From positions 1,488,001-1,552,000 of the forward strand of contig CATNEN010000038.1 of the NCBI GenBank assembly GCA_950097015.1: DNA of 64,000 bases. The letters run 5' to 3'. This document shows positions 1 to 9,945 of this stretch, in pieces; within the stretch, counting starts at the first letter, position 1; every line of letters starts with the position of its first letter. Under the pieces are notes generated by a model, which saw nothing but the letters and a program-made list of their open reading frames with translations, made no database searches and was not told where the DNA came from. Source of the stretch: Macrostomum hystrix. Its lineage: Eukaryota; Platyhelminthes; Macrostomidae. Made by a program: the position numbers and the translations under genes.

Positions 1-566
1 GCCTCCCTTATTTTGGACTGTTCATCGGCTTCAGATTCACCATCATTCGCCTTTAGACTATAGATATATAGATCATTCCTTTCACTATGGAATATTATAA
101 TGCAGGGCCGAAAATTCGTAGAATGATATATTTACATACATTAGAATAATTACTGGATCACGATTATTAAGTCTTTCCTTCGTGCAGTGAATTATGCGTA
201 CGCTAGTTTAGTTCACGAAGGTAATTTTTTGAATTAGCGCGATTCTGAAAGACGCTTTATCACATAATAAGGCTATACTAATTAAGTTAAACAGAATTAA
301 AAAATACGGAAACCCCGAACTCGAACACCCTACCCGAACCTCGAACCCGACCCGGACACCTACCCCCGAACCCCGAACCCGGTACCAAAACCCGACCCGA
401 CCCCGAACCCCGAACACCCCGAGTACCAGATCAATAACTAAACTAAACAACACAGAATTAGAATTTCCCATGACAGAATTTTACAATAACTTTACTGAGG
501 CATTTACTAAAGGGTCAGTCTGTCTTCTTTCTTCTGCACGTCTGAGAAATAGATTAAGATAACAGC
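1..566. other. Upstream region with C-rich low-complexity tract
   Basis: No gene was recognised. About 310-425 is a degenerate tract of CCGAACCC/CGACCC-like units with no fixed period. The rest is AT-rich. It lies upstream of the BAG3-like gene and may hold its promoter or a 5' exon, but I could not identify either. Confidence 0.4.
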
Positions 567-2420
567 ATGCAAGCAAAAATAAATTATGCATTGCAGTACT
601 ACCAACAATCAGCGCAGTCTCCTGAGCAGGGAGCCGCTGACATTGGCGCAGGTCCCGGGGGTCAAAGTCTCCAGCAGCTGCCTCCCGGTTGGGAGCGGCG
701 AGTTGACCCGGCAACCAGGTGTCCATATTTTATCGATCACAACACCTGCACAACAACCTGGCGCGACCCGAGATTGCCACCTGGCCCTGCCCAGCAGCCG
801 CCGCAGACCGCCCAATCCGCATTTGGTCGCAGTGGTGCACCAATCAGAGAGATTCCAATACAGGTTGAGCCGGTGCCGGCATCAACAACTGCTCAGGCGG
901 GACCGAAGCCTGCTGTGGTAGTTGCCGCTGCGCCGCAGATGTACGACAGGAGTGCCTCTGATTCTGCAGCTGGGCAAGGTTCTTCTGCTGCTGCTTCAGG
1001 CACTGGCAGTAGAGAGTCTCGAAGTTATGGACTTAAGGTTAGTTTGATGCGAGGGCACCTGGCTTTCTTATGAAATCAATTATTGTTTTCAAAGCTACGG
1101 GGGAACCGTTTTGTTAACAAGCTTTGCGTCAAACAATAGATACGACCCGCTAAAAAATAGGGATGTTTCTTTGGGTGATTCCAGTTGGAATCTGCGGTGT
1201 TTCCAGAAAAAGAAACAGCCGAACGCTGGAAACATACCAATCGGATGATTCCATGCTTAGAATCTACCCAACTGGGCGTTTTCTCGGTGCTTCTTGGTGG
1301 CGAAATGGAATCACCCAAAGAATCCTCCAGTTCGGAAGATTCCATGCTCAGAAACCGCCGAGGAATCGCCCGTAAATAATTCTCTGGTTGTCCCATGGGC
1401 CACTGGTTCGGGTGATTCTACGGCGGTTTCCGCACAATTTACGGTTACATCGGCTGCTTCCTGGGTGGTTTCTCTAACTCTTGCGAGATAGGGGGATTTT
1501 GGTAGATTCCACTCCTATTTTGCACAAAAACCCGCCGAAGAAGCAGCCCAATTTTTTACAGGGGAGTTAAACATTTATTGAATTTACAGCTACAAAATCA
1601 AGCCAGCATGTACAGGGACTGGGGGACGCCACACCCACCCTCAATTACCCCAGCTGATGCTGGTACCCATTTAACAGCTGGGTGAACTGAATCAATGCAG
1701 AGTTAAGTGTCTTGTTAAAGGACACAAGTGGTTCTAGTGGAGTCGGGAATCGAACCCCCGACCTTGAAGTCGTTAGTCCGATGCTCTAACTACTTGGCTA
1801 CAACCTAATGAAACAGTGAAGAATAGAAGGTAAAATGACGAAAAGTGCTAAAAAATCTGAGTGGAAGCATGGAAGTTGAAATGTCTTTAAACGTTGTCGA
1901 AAAATTAGTTACCAATGTCAACAGCTATCAACAGTTCTCAGCAGCATTATCGTATATCCTAAAATATACTTGAGTTTGTTATAAATGTGTCATTTATTGA
2001 CAATCCTCACCCTGGCTTCAGCGGAGTGGGTATCTGGTAACTATCTTCCTCATTCTCCCGCAGGTTGACAGCCCATCTGTCGCTCGCAGCCGTTCTCCAT
2101 CGCCGATAGTTCAGAGCGCGTTAGAACGAATCCAAGCTGTGGAAGCCGAGAGCAGGCGCCTAGAGACAGACATCAAAGCCTACACTGGCCTGGCTAGCGA
2201 CAAGCAATATCGCCTACTGGAGGAGACGCTGACCAAGCTGATGATGCGGCTGGATGCCATCGAGTCGGCCGGAGAGTCGGACGTTCGCGACGCCAGGAAA
2301 GCCTGCGTCCAGTACATCCAGTCACTGCTGGACTATCTGGAGATGAAGGCGGCCGCCAATGCCTCCGCTGGAGATGAACAGCAACAGCAGCAGCATCAGG
2401 AACAGCAGCCAGCTAACTAA
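567..2420 (+). CDS. BAG3: BAG3-like co-chaperone (WW + BAG domains)
   Basis: The exons are 567-1037 and 2064-2420, joined in phase 0 (donor AAG|GTTAGT, acceptor CCGCAG|GTTGAC), giving 275 aa. A WW domain occupies residues 38-73, with the two signature Trp (W42, W65) and the closing Pro (P68). Residues 92-100 read PIREIPIQV, resembling the IPV/IPI motif through which BAG3 binds small heat-shock proteins. A linker rich in Ser/Ala/Gly and an RSRSPSP stretch follow. Residues about 175-250 form a helical BAG domain that would bind the Hsp70 nucleotide-binding domain, and the protein ends in a Gln-rich tail. WW followed by BAG is characteristic of BAG3, which links Hsp70 to selective autophagy. This copy is about half the length of vertebrate BAG3, mostly because the central linker is short, and only one IPV-like motif is seen. 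The start at 567 is the first ATG of the open frame; a further 5' exon cannot be excluded. The intron contains a SINE. Confidence 0.8.
1038..1607. other. BAG3-like intron, first part
   Basis: Intronic. About 1165-1480 holds several imperfect, partly inverted copies of a 'GGTGATTCC...GGAATCACC' theme and short frames open in several phases. This looks like an old decayed repeat. No gene was recognised. Confidence 0.35.
1608..1805 (-). mobile_element. SINE family 1, 3'-truncated copy
   Basis: In the minus orientation it begins with a tRNA-like head: an A-box-like segment near 1795-1803 and a B-box 'GGTTCGATTCC' near 1747-1757. The shared SINE body follows, with 'CAAGACACTTAAC', 'CACCCAGCTGTTAAATGGG' and 'GGCGTCCCCCAGTCC'. 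At least six related copies lie in this window. This one lacks the last third of the element. It sits in the BAG3-like intron, antisense to the gene. Confidence 0.75.
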
Positions 2421-3409
2421 GCAGAGCATTATTTCTCATTTATTCGGGCACACATAATTCTACTTGCTTAGATGGCAGACGATATTCTGTTCGATTTTTA
2501 TGCTCGATTTGGTCTGACGCTCGAACAGCTTCTTATAGATAATGAATATCAATAATCAGTTGGACTCTTGTCCAGATAGTTATCCATCCTATATGGAGCT
2601 CGTATTCCTTCATGTAAAATAGGCAGTGCTTCCCTCTCCACCAACTTCAACTGCATGCCTGCTGCTTTTATTTAACCATTGTTTGCTGTGCACCGTTAAC
2701 GAAATACCGTAATTCCCTCATTTTATTTAAACTCACCTTTCTCTTATTTACAGTCCCCTATCTCCCCTCTATTATTTCCCATTCTCCCATCCTCCTCCCT
2801 GTCTCCCATTGTTCTCCTTATTTCCTATTCTCCCATCCTCTTCTCCTATCCCTCATGCCTCATCGTACTCCCCCATATTTTCCCATTCCTTTACTTTCTG
2901 TAGCTTTGCATTCGCTAGAAACCGCCCACCTAACGCTGGACACCTTATTAAATTTCATTCAGTGTTGCATCAAGAGACCAAACAAATTTGTTTGATAATT
3001 CGACTCGATCTTCCCCTGAACAGCGCAGAGTCGATTTTTATAGGAACAAATTTATAGCTTTATGAAATGTTCTCGATATGCTACTTTAACTAACCAGTTT
3101 CGAGACTATCTGCAGTCATAAGTCTGCTTAAAGTATGTTTGTTCAGTTCTATTCTTAACTAATTTGCTTAATAAATCACAGAATGAATGTCAGCTTCCTC
3201 AGTCAAAAAAGTAGTAATTTCCCTTTTTGTTTTTTGTTGACACCATAATAGACTGTAGTACAGTTCCATAATTGCTGATCATGTTTAATTGCAACAGATG
3301 ATTCAGATCCGGATGTCAAAATCAGTTGTGATAGTTATAGAATGAGGTAGGAAAATCACAGGAATAGAGAACTAGCCTAGGTTAACGCGATAATCCTAGG
3401 ATTCGGAGA
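2421..3409. other. BAG3-like 3' flank
   Basis: AT-rich flank of the BAG3-like gene. About 2750-2900 is a pyrimidine-rich stretch with repeated 'CTCCCAT' words. An AATAAA near 3171 is a possible polyadenylation signal, although far from the stop codon. No gene was recognised. Confidence 0.35.
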
Positions 3410-4035
3410 TAAGCCTATGGTTATCGGAAAATCCAATGTTTATGAAATATTTCTTGTTTTATGGGATAATCCTAGGTTTATGGGATAATTCTAGGTTTGT
3501 GGGATAATCCTATGTTTATGGGATAATCCTATGTTTATGGGATAATCCTAGGTTTATGGTATAATCCTAGATTTAATGGATAATTCTACGTTTATGGGAT
3601 AATTTTAAGTTTATGGGATAATCCTAGGTTTATGGTATAATCCTAGGTTTATGGGGTAATCCTAGGTTTGTGGGATAATCCTATGTGTATGGGGTATTCC
3701 TAGGTTTGTGGGATAATCCTAGGTTTATGGGATAATCCTATGTTTATGGGGTAATCTTAGGTTTGTGGGATAATCCTAGGTTTATGGGATAATCCTATGT
3801 TTATGGGATAATCCTATGTTTATGGGGTAATCCTAGGTTTGTGGGATAATCCTATGTTTATGGGATAATCCTAGGTTTATGGGATAATCCTAGGTTTATG
3901 GTATAATCCTAGGTTTAATGGATAATTCTACGTTTATGGGATAATTTTAAGTTTATGGGATAATTTTAGGATTATGGGATAATGCTTGTCGTATGTATTT
4001 GGCAATAATCCTAGGTTTATGGGATAATCCTAGTG
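3410..4035. repeat. Minisatellite, ~20-bp AT-rich unit
   Basis: About 30 imperfect tandem copies of a unit close to 'TTTATGGGATAATCCTAGG'. Variants have GTGGG for ATGGG, or TATG for TAGG. It lies just upstream of RPS11. Degenerate TTATC/GATAA words continue on both sides, so the edges are diffuse. Confidence 0.85.
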
Positions 4036-4294
4036 TAAGCCTATAGTTATGCGATAATAAGAGTACTAGGTTTAAACAGTGATTATCGTAGGAATAGGGG
4101 ATTATCTCAAGACTATAGTATTTTAGAGTCTATTGTACAATCTCAGGATAATGGTGTAATCTCTGGATTAGGGATAACCCTATTGTTAGGAGATAATCGT
4201 CATCATGGCTTAGCCGCAGGTAATTCTCAGAGCTTGGTAGACTTTGTTATTGACGACGCGCATAACAGAAGTCACTTGGTAATTTTACAGCAAT

Positions 4295-4349
4295 TTTCAA
4301 AGGCCTTTTTTCAAGCCGTAATAAGCGGACAACAAACTCAGCAGCAGCA
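4295..4349 (+). promoter_or_regulatory. Possible RPS11 5' leader with TOP-like pyrimidine tract
   Basis: 'GGCCTTTTTTC' at about 4301-4311 precedes a short leader running to the RPS11 ATG at 4350. A C followed by a run of pyrimidines at the transcription start is the TOP motif of ribosomal-protein mRNAs. The start site is inferred, so this is only a candidate. The same tract could also be the polypyrimidine part of a splice acceptor. Confidence 0.3.
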
Positions 4350-4796
4350 ATGGCCGAACTGAACGAGCGAGCCTTCCAGAAGCAGGAGGTGCGCGGCAAG
4401 AAGGGCCGTCGCAATCACTACGTGAAGAACGTCGGCCTGGGCTTCAAGACGCCGCGCGAAGCCATCGAAGGCGGCTACGTTGACAAGAAGTGCCCATTCA
4501 CCGGCAATGTGCACATCCGCGGCCGCATCTTCACCGGAGTGGTCACCAAGATGAAGATGCAGCGAACCATTGTCATCAGGCGGGACTATCTGCACTTTGT
4601 GCAAAAATACCAGCGCTACGAGAAGCGGCACAAAAACATGTCCGTGCACCTGTCGCCCTGCTTTCGCGACGTCGAATTGGGCGACATTGTGACCGTCGGC
4701 GAGTGCCGTCCGCTGAGCAAGACGGTGTCGTTTAACGTTGTGAAAGTGAGCAAGGCTCGCGGCGGCAGCAAGAAGTCGTCATTTCAGAAGTTCTGA
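4350..4796 (+). CDS. RPS11: 40S ribosomal protein S11 (uS17)
   Basis: Single open frame of 148 aa, with no intron in the coding region. The protein is nearly colinear with eukaryotic S11. The core (residues about 25-135) contains the family hallmarks [55 protein letters not shown] and [10 protein letters not shown], and the protein ends KFQ/FQKF-style as expected. S11 is a uS17-family OB-fold protein that binds 18S rRNA in the small subunit. It is about ten residues shorter than the human protein because the N-terminal segment between QKQ and the conserved VGLGFKT is reduced. A polyadenylation signal candidate follows at 4869. The intronless, complete form could suggest a retrocopy. The undamaged frame and TOP-like leader favour an active gene. 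Confidence 0.96.
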   Translation: MAELNERAFQKQEVRGKKGRRNHYVKNVGLGFKTPREAIEGGYVDKKCPFTGNVHIRGRIFTGVVTKMKMQRTIVIRRDYLHFVQKYQRYEKRHKNMSVHLSPCFRDVELGDIVTVGECRPLSKTVSFNVVKVSKARGGSKKSSFQKF

Positions 4797-4868
4797 TGAT
4801 GATAAAATGAAACCGCTGATGTGCCTCACCTGGGCACCTGTTGGCTAGAACTAATTCGCAAAGGCTTA

Positions 4869-4874
4869 AATAAA
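4869..4874 (+). terminator. Candidate polyadenylation signal of RPS11
   Basis: AATAAA, 73 bases after the RPS11 stop codon. Placement fits a short 3' UTR; the cleavage site was not identified. Confidence 0.5.
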
Positions 4875-5099
4875 TTTATAGGCTCCGTTCTGCTGTTTGA
4901 AACTTGTTTGCGGCCTGGATTAACTGCCTGTCTTCCATTTTATTCATTTAGATTAGAAGGAGCCTCAGGGCACGTTTCAAAGATTCTAATACAAGGTTTT
5001 TGCCGTCCGAATTTCAAATTAGTGAGCTATGTACTCCAATATGTAGCGTTCGATAATTGATTGAATAATCGATTATTGATTGGTTGATTGTTGTCTCAT

Positions 5100-5448
5100 T
5101 ATTTAATTAGTTCATGTCCTTCAGGTTCCATTCTATGATTAGTTCATGTCCTTCAGGTTCCATTCTTTGATTATTTCATGTCCTTCAGGTTCCATTCTTT
5201 GATTAGTTCATGTCCTTCAGGTTCCATTATTTGATTAGTTCATCTCCTTCAGGTTCCATTATTTGATTAGTTCATGTCCTTCAGATTCCATTCTTTGATT
5301 ATTTCATGTCCTTCAGGTTCCATTCTTTGATTAGTTCATGTCCTTCAGGTTCCATTCTTTGATTAGTTCATGTCCTTCAGGTTCCATTCTTTGATTAGTT
5401 CATGTCCTTCAGGTTCCATTCTTTGATTAGTTCATGTCCTTCAGCTCT
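5100..5448. repeat. Minisatellite, 31-bp unit
   Basis: About eleven tandem copies of a 31-bp unit containing 'TTAGTTCATGTCCTTCAGG' and 'TTCCATTCTTTGA'. Copies are over 90% alike. The array sits about 180 bases before the RNF41 start codon. Confidence 0.9.
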
Positions 5449-5631
5449 TTCTATTTACGACTCTTTTGTGTCAAGATCATAATTGCCATTGTTGTGTTGA
5501 TGCGGGTGATAATGTTACTGAAGCAGGACTCCAGTGTTGTACAGTGAACTGTGAAGTCCTGAGTTGTTTCAAGGCAAAGATTTTCCATCATTCCAGTAAC
5601 TAAATATGTCCCTTTGAAAATAGCAATCAAC

Positions 5632-7068
5632 ATGGGCTTCGAACTAGCTCGCTTCGACACCGAAGTGGACGAAGAGCTCATTTGTCCAATCTGCGGCGGT
5701 GTGCTGGACTGTCCAGTTCAGGCTCCCGACTGTGAGCACACATTCTGCTCCGACTGCATCGACCAGTGGCTGCGGCTGAATCCCACCTGCCCGATCGACC
5801 GCCAGCCGCTGAATCCGCTGCACCTGAAGCCCGCGCCAAGGATTCTTAGAAACCTGCTGGCCCGCCTGTCCGTGGCCTGCGAATTTGAGTCGCTCGGCTG
5901 CTCGGCTCGCCTGAAACTGTGCAATGCTGCTCAACACGCCAGCGAATGTGAGCACAACCCGCTTAGACCAGTGCTGTGCTCAAGCGGCTGCGGCCTGCTT
6001 GTGCCCAGGGACCAGCTGGCCGAGCATTGTTGCATCAGGGCCCTGCGCGATCTCATGGATGAGATGCAGGCGGTGAGCTGTGTGTGGCATGATGGTCGGT
6101 GTGGACGGGGTGAGTGGCAGAACGGTTAACGCGTTTGCTTCTAGCACCAAGGTCTCTGAGCTCGGAAGCTTTTCGTGCAACTTACGTCCTTGAGGGCCTG
6201 TGTGTGTGTGTGCTCATGAGTCAGCGAAATGGGCAGAATTGCCTCACCAAATGATGTGGCATTGCCTGCAGCCCTCATGCAAAGTATAACATTGTGGGAA
6301 CCTACCCGTTGGAGATTGTCTTGCATTTCCACCAATAGGCCGGCGTGGATGAGTCTCGGATGTGTTTAGGTATCAGATTAGCGACAACTGTCGACTGGGG
6401 AGGTTGATTCATCATTACAATAGTGTGAACAGCTACTTTTGTTTAAATGCGTTGCAATCTCAGAAAAATCAACAGATCGTGACCCAGCTGCGCTGCGAGC
6501 AGGCTCAACTACGCCATCTGGTTGAAGACCTTCGCCGACAACTGCTAGCCGCCGGCATGTCGTCTAGGCCGTCGACAGCGATGTCGCCTCGCTCCGGACT
6601 AGCAGCTTCGGCAATCGATGTCACTGGCTACGGCGACGACGACCTTGCGACCTGGGCGAGAAGCCTACCGCTCGCCCGCGTCGTTCGCTGGGGCGGAGTC
6701 ATCTCAACGCCTGACTTGGTGCTGCAGGCTGTGGTGCGCCGGTCACTGGCTGAGACAGGCTGCCCTAATAGGTGAGAATTTATTCCATCCGTAGGCTTGG
6801 CAGAGTAGTTTGCAAACGCAGTAGTTGGTTGTTCTTACACAGACTGCTCACGGAGCTGATGGAGCGGGCTCACGAGCGTGGCTGGCCTGAAGGCGTGGCT
6901 TCGCTGGAGCAGCGGCAGGCGAATCGGCGCCAATACGACAGCTACGTGATTCGCCGAGTGCCAGGCAAGCAGGCTGTGCTGCTGCTGGCCTGCGAGAATC
7001 GGCACATGCCCCCAGGACTCATGCTGGAGCCCGGCGTTGTCATGATCTTTGCTCATGGCGTGGACTGA
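5632..7068 (+). CDS. RNF41: E3 ubiquitin ligase RNF41/NRDP1
   Basis: Exons 5632-6072, 6464-6771 and 6843-7068 give 324 aa, against 317 in the human protein. The N-terminal RING (residues about 18-57) is of the C3HC3D kind typical of NRDP1: CPICGGVL, CEHTFCSDC, then CPID, with Asp as the last ligand. A second Cys/His-rich TRAF-type zinc region (CEHNP, CGLLVP) and a coiled-coil stretch across the exon 1-2 junction follow. The C-terminal substrate-binding domain carries the landmarks RWGGVISTPD, NRRQYDSYV, RRVPGKQAVLL and VMIFAHGV. In animals this ligase acts on ErbB3, BRUCE and USP8 and in mitophagy and innate signalling. Introns are phase 0 and phase 2, with clean GT-AG borders. The start is the ATG at 5632, which gives the MGFELARF opening seen in the family. 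The final Glu-Glu-Ile of vertebrate NRDP1 is missing; this protein stops at Asp. Confidence 0.95.
6105..6285 (+). mobile_element. SINE family 2 copy with internal deletion, in RNF41 intron 1
   Basis: The tRNA-like head 'GTGGCAGAACGGTTAACGCG' starts about 35 bases after the exon 1 donor. It then jumps to the 3' body ('GAGTCAGCGAAATGGGCAG', 'GATGTGGCATTGCCTGCAG'). The central part present in the full copy at 44193-44557 is missing. It is inserted in the gene's own orientation. Confidence 0.75.
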
Positions 7069-8669
7069 GCAGCCGTCATTCAGCTGTACGTATCTAGAGA
7101 CTGGAATCCTATGAGCGTATTTTGCTAACTGCAATCATTTGAATGTGACTTTAGTGATACTATTAAGTAGACTACAGTCGTAACTCGGTCGTAGCTCGTA
7201 TCATTCGCACGTTTGTAAATATCTGTGATAGAAAAAAGTTATGAGTACTTCGTTATTTTTACATTCCGGAACTCTCAGTCATCCAACGAATTGTCGCAGT
7301 TGCTTTTTTAGCTAATATAAAAGTACATAAAACGCTTTCTGCTTTGAATGCAGAAGATTCAGCTAAAGCAAACAAATATCACACAAGGCATCCGGTCTTT
7401 ATTCAAAACTTTGTTTCTCATGAGATTTTTACAATGAGGCCAACAACTGGTCTTTTTGTGGACCATCAAAACAACTGGTCTATTTGGTATGTACTTTATT
7501 TGACCTTGAAAATTGACAAAATAGAAACGTTTAGACCAGCAATGAAAACATTAAGACGTAGAAACAAAGGACGAATTAAAGTAACAAAGAATTCTAAAGT
7601 CAAACGAATGCACGAAAGTCCTTTGAAGGAACGGACGGAGGAATGGAGGATACTTTCGTTTGAGAACAGACATATTTTCCTATAAATGTGGTAGGCCTAG
7701 CAAAAGAAACAAACAAGCGATGAAAAAGCGCTAGAAAAAAGAAATAATGTGTACAGAACAACAGGAATGTAAATACATGTTATGAGAGTTAACAAGCAAC
7801 AAATCAATAAGAAGCACGCCTAATAGCTTTGCATAAGTCTGCATAGCAATAAAGACAAAATAAAAAATAGGCATAGGCATAAAAAACTTACAGTAAACTT
7901 TTCTGCAATAAAAAGACCCCACTGTGGTATGGAGTTCCACTTACACAGAAATATTGTACGGACAGTATGAAGACGAGCCTGAAAGCTTTGACTAGTGAAA
8001 TAAAAAGCTACGAGAACTGCAGGGGAAAACCTGATTTTCTCTGATTGGCCAGAAAGGAAAACGGAATGCTAGAAGGTCAGCAAAACCGGCTGCTAGTTAA
8101 ACGTCTGTCCATAAACTGGCATTATATTATTGTTAACTTTAATCGTCTATTGGTCAACTAATAACGAGCCTGCTTTTATCTGATAGGTCATCCAGTCAAC
8201 TTCAATCGTCTGATGGTCAACTAATAAGCAGCCTGCTGCTTATTTAATCAGCCTAAGCATGAAATTTAATCAATCTTGGTTGGTTGCTTGATTGTTTTGT
8301 AATTGATTTTCTCACGTACAGTTTAAACGATGTTTACCACTTCTTCAACAAAACATGCACAATATTTTTAGAATCGATATACACGCATTTTTTTCTCGTC
8401 TTTTTCCATCAAAGGGGGAAACCAGTTGCTAGTCTACTATACTAATAATGAAATCTTAATATTTATAGGATTTCTTTTATAAATTAAAACAAAAATACAA
8501 AAAATATATACTTAGTGTCATCATTATCATATTATCTATAGATTCGTCTTTATAAAAGTGGTCTCTATAACCCACTTCGATTGGTCTCTATAAGAATAGT
8601 GATGAAAGTCAACGTCGAAGTTACCTAGCAAGGCAATTTTCATGGAACAATAGTAAAACCGGCCGCGTC
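7069..8669. other. Intergenic, no gene recognised
   Basis: AT-rich spacer between convergent RNF41 and the PH-domain gene. Open frames at 7344-7685 (+) and 7731-7940 (-) have no recognisable domain and probably arise by chance. A short direct duplication containing 'ATTGGTCAACTAATAA' and 'ATGGTCAACTAATAA' lies at about 8135-8230. Confidence 0.4.
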
Positions 8670-9119
8670 CTACTGGATGCTGCAACCAGTGTTAGAATTT
8701 GAGCCCGCGCCGCTGCCGCGACCGCCGCCTCGAGCCACCAAGAACGCCGACATCCACATGTCCAAATCTTCGTCAGTTTCGGCGCTAAGCGCCACAGTTT
8801 GCCGGCCGTCACCAGTGACGATTTCGAATGCGCGCTCTCGGCCAGCCAGGGGGCGCAGGGTGCAGGCGCTCAGCTGCAGGATCTTGGCACCGCGCCGTTT
8901 AATCCAGTCATCGATGCTGGACTCGCCGTTTGGCGGCTCGGCGGCGTAGGCGAGGCGCCCGCCGTTCAGCAGGCGGCAGTACACCCGCTCCCAGCGGTGA
9001 AGAATACGGGACCGCTTCTGCAGGTAGCCTTCAGCAGCGGCCGCCGCTGCCGGGGCTACGGTGGCTGTAGCGGGAGCAGCCGGTGCATCATCTGCCGGGC
9101 TCGCTGCTTCCTGAGACAT
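8670..9119 (-). CDS. Small PH-domain protein with C-terminal CAAX-like box
   Basis: 149 aa in one exon from the ATG at 9119. An acidic and Ala/Pro-rich N-terminus (about 30 residues) leads into a pleckstrin-homology domain. It opens EGYLQKRS and WERVYCRLL and closes with the amphipathic helix that carries the invariant Trp, DEDLDMWMSAFL. A Gly/Ser linker ends in CSIQ, which fits a CAAX prenylation signal. The protein would therefore attach to membranes by both phosphoinositide binding and lipidation. No ortholog was recognised; the domain arrangement is loosely like small PH adaptors such as evectins. 'CTTTCTCCTCCAG' lies just upstream of the ATG, so a 5'-UTR intron or a trans-splice acceptor is likely. 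The longer frame to 9197 would read through that site and is not preferred. Confidence 0.7.
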   Translation of the reverse strand: MSQEAASPADDAPAAPATATVAPAAAAAAEGYLQKRSRILHRWERVYCRLLNGGRLAYAAEPPNGESSIDDWIKRRGAKILQLSACTLRPLAGRERAFEIVTGDGRQTVALSAETDEDLDMWMSAFLVARGGGRGSGAGSNSNTGCSIQ

Positions 9120-9470
9120 CACGGCTGGAGGAGAAAGGTACCGCTTGGTGGGTTCAAAACAGTTTGTCCAGCTAGACAATGTAAACACCACTGACATACA
9201 GGAGATAACTAAACCAGTTAGGCATGTAGTGCTAAAGAACTAGAGAATTTTGAGTCTCGCTTAGAGCTTCGAACTCTCGATTTCCCGGTTATAAGTCCGA
9301 AGCTCTAACTACAGGGCTTAATAAGCTCACAGCACATCAAAGGTTTCAGATGGTATTTATGTACACCGCCACTACACGCAGAGCAGTGAATAACTATCTG
9401 TTTAATTTGTTTAGGGAATTTAGCTGCTATTAAATTAGAAATTTAATAAACTACATCTATTTTACTGACA
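9120..9470. other. Intergenic spacer with tRNA-like SINE head remnant
   Basis: Between the PH-domain gene and the 3' end of DNAAF3. About 9245-9325 (minus) reads as a decayed tRNA-like head, with 'TAGTTAGAGC' and 'GAGTTCGAAGC' in A-box and B-box positions. It is not a clear copy of either main SINE family. No gene was recognised. Confidence 0.35.
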
Positions 9471-9665
9471 GCACAGACTATGGCTGCGTACGGCTGTACA
9501 GTCCATGGACTGGGTGACGTCACAAGCACCCCTAATTACGCCAGCAGTTAAAGCTATGCAGAGTAAAGTGCCTTGCTAGATGACATCAACTGTTTTAATG
9601 AAGTCTGCAATCGAACCTCCGACCTTGAAGTCGTGTGACCGTATGTCTAACCGCTAGGCTGAAAT
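9471..9665 (-). mobile_element. SINE family 1, diverged copy
   Basis: Matches the family 1 body and tRNA-like head in the minus orientation: 'AGTCCATGGACTG', 'TTTACTCTGCAT' and the head with 'GGTTCGATTGC'. It has several small deletions and lacks the 3' microsatellite tail. Confidence 0.65.
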
Positions 9666-9814
9666 CACTATTATAATATACCATCTAAGAGTATCAGACA
9701 CACAATATACCCATAGCTACTGAATACACTAGAAACTACCTATTTATAGGCAATAAAATGCCAACAAATTAAGTCGAAGTCACCAAAACATCGGCGAAAA
9801 AGTGCAGTTGAGTT

Positions 9815-9820
9815 TATTTC
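9815..9820 (-). terminator. Candidate polyadenylation signal of DNAAF3
   Basis: AATAAA on the minus strand (TTTATT as printed), about 130 bases downstream of the DNAAF3 stop codon. Confidence 0.4.
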
Positions 9821-9945
9821 ACCAGCAATGACTGGTAAAGACAGACAATAATTGTATATTCGGAATGTACTTTCGTGCGGCACATCAACCGCACACTATA
9901 TATTGGACGGAAATCAAAGTACACAGAATGAAAATGAGAACAATT

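Noticed and set aside
586-921. Overlapping frames inside the BAG3-like exon on both strands
   Set aside because: Shadows of the real frame, which alone encodes the WW domain.
7344-7685. 113-codon plus frame as a gene
   Set aside because: AT-rich, no domain, no splice context, and composition unlike neighbouring exons.
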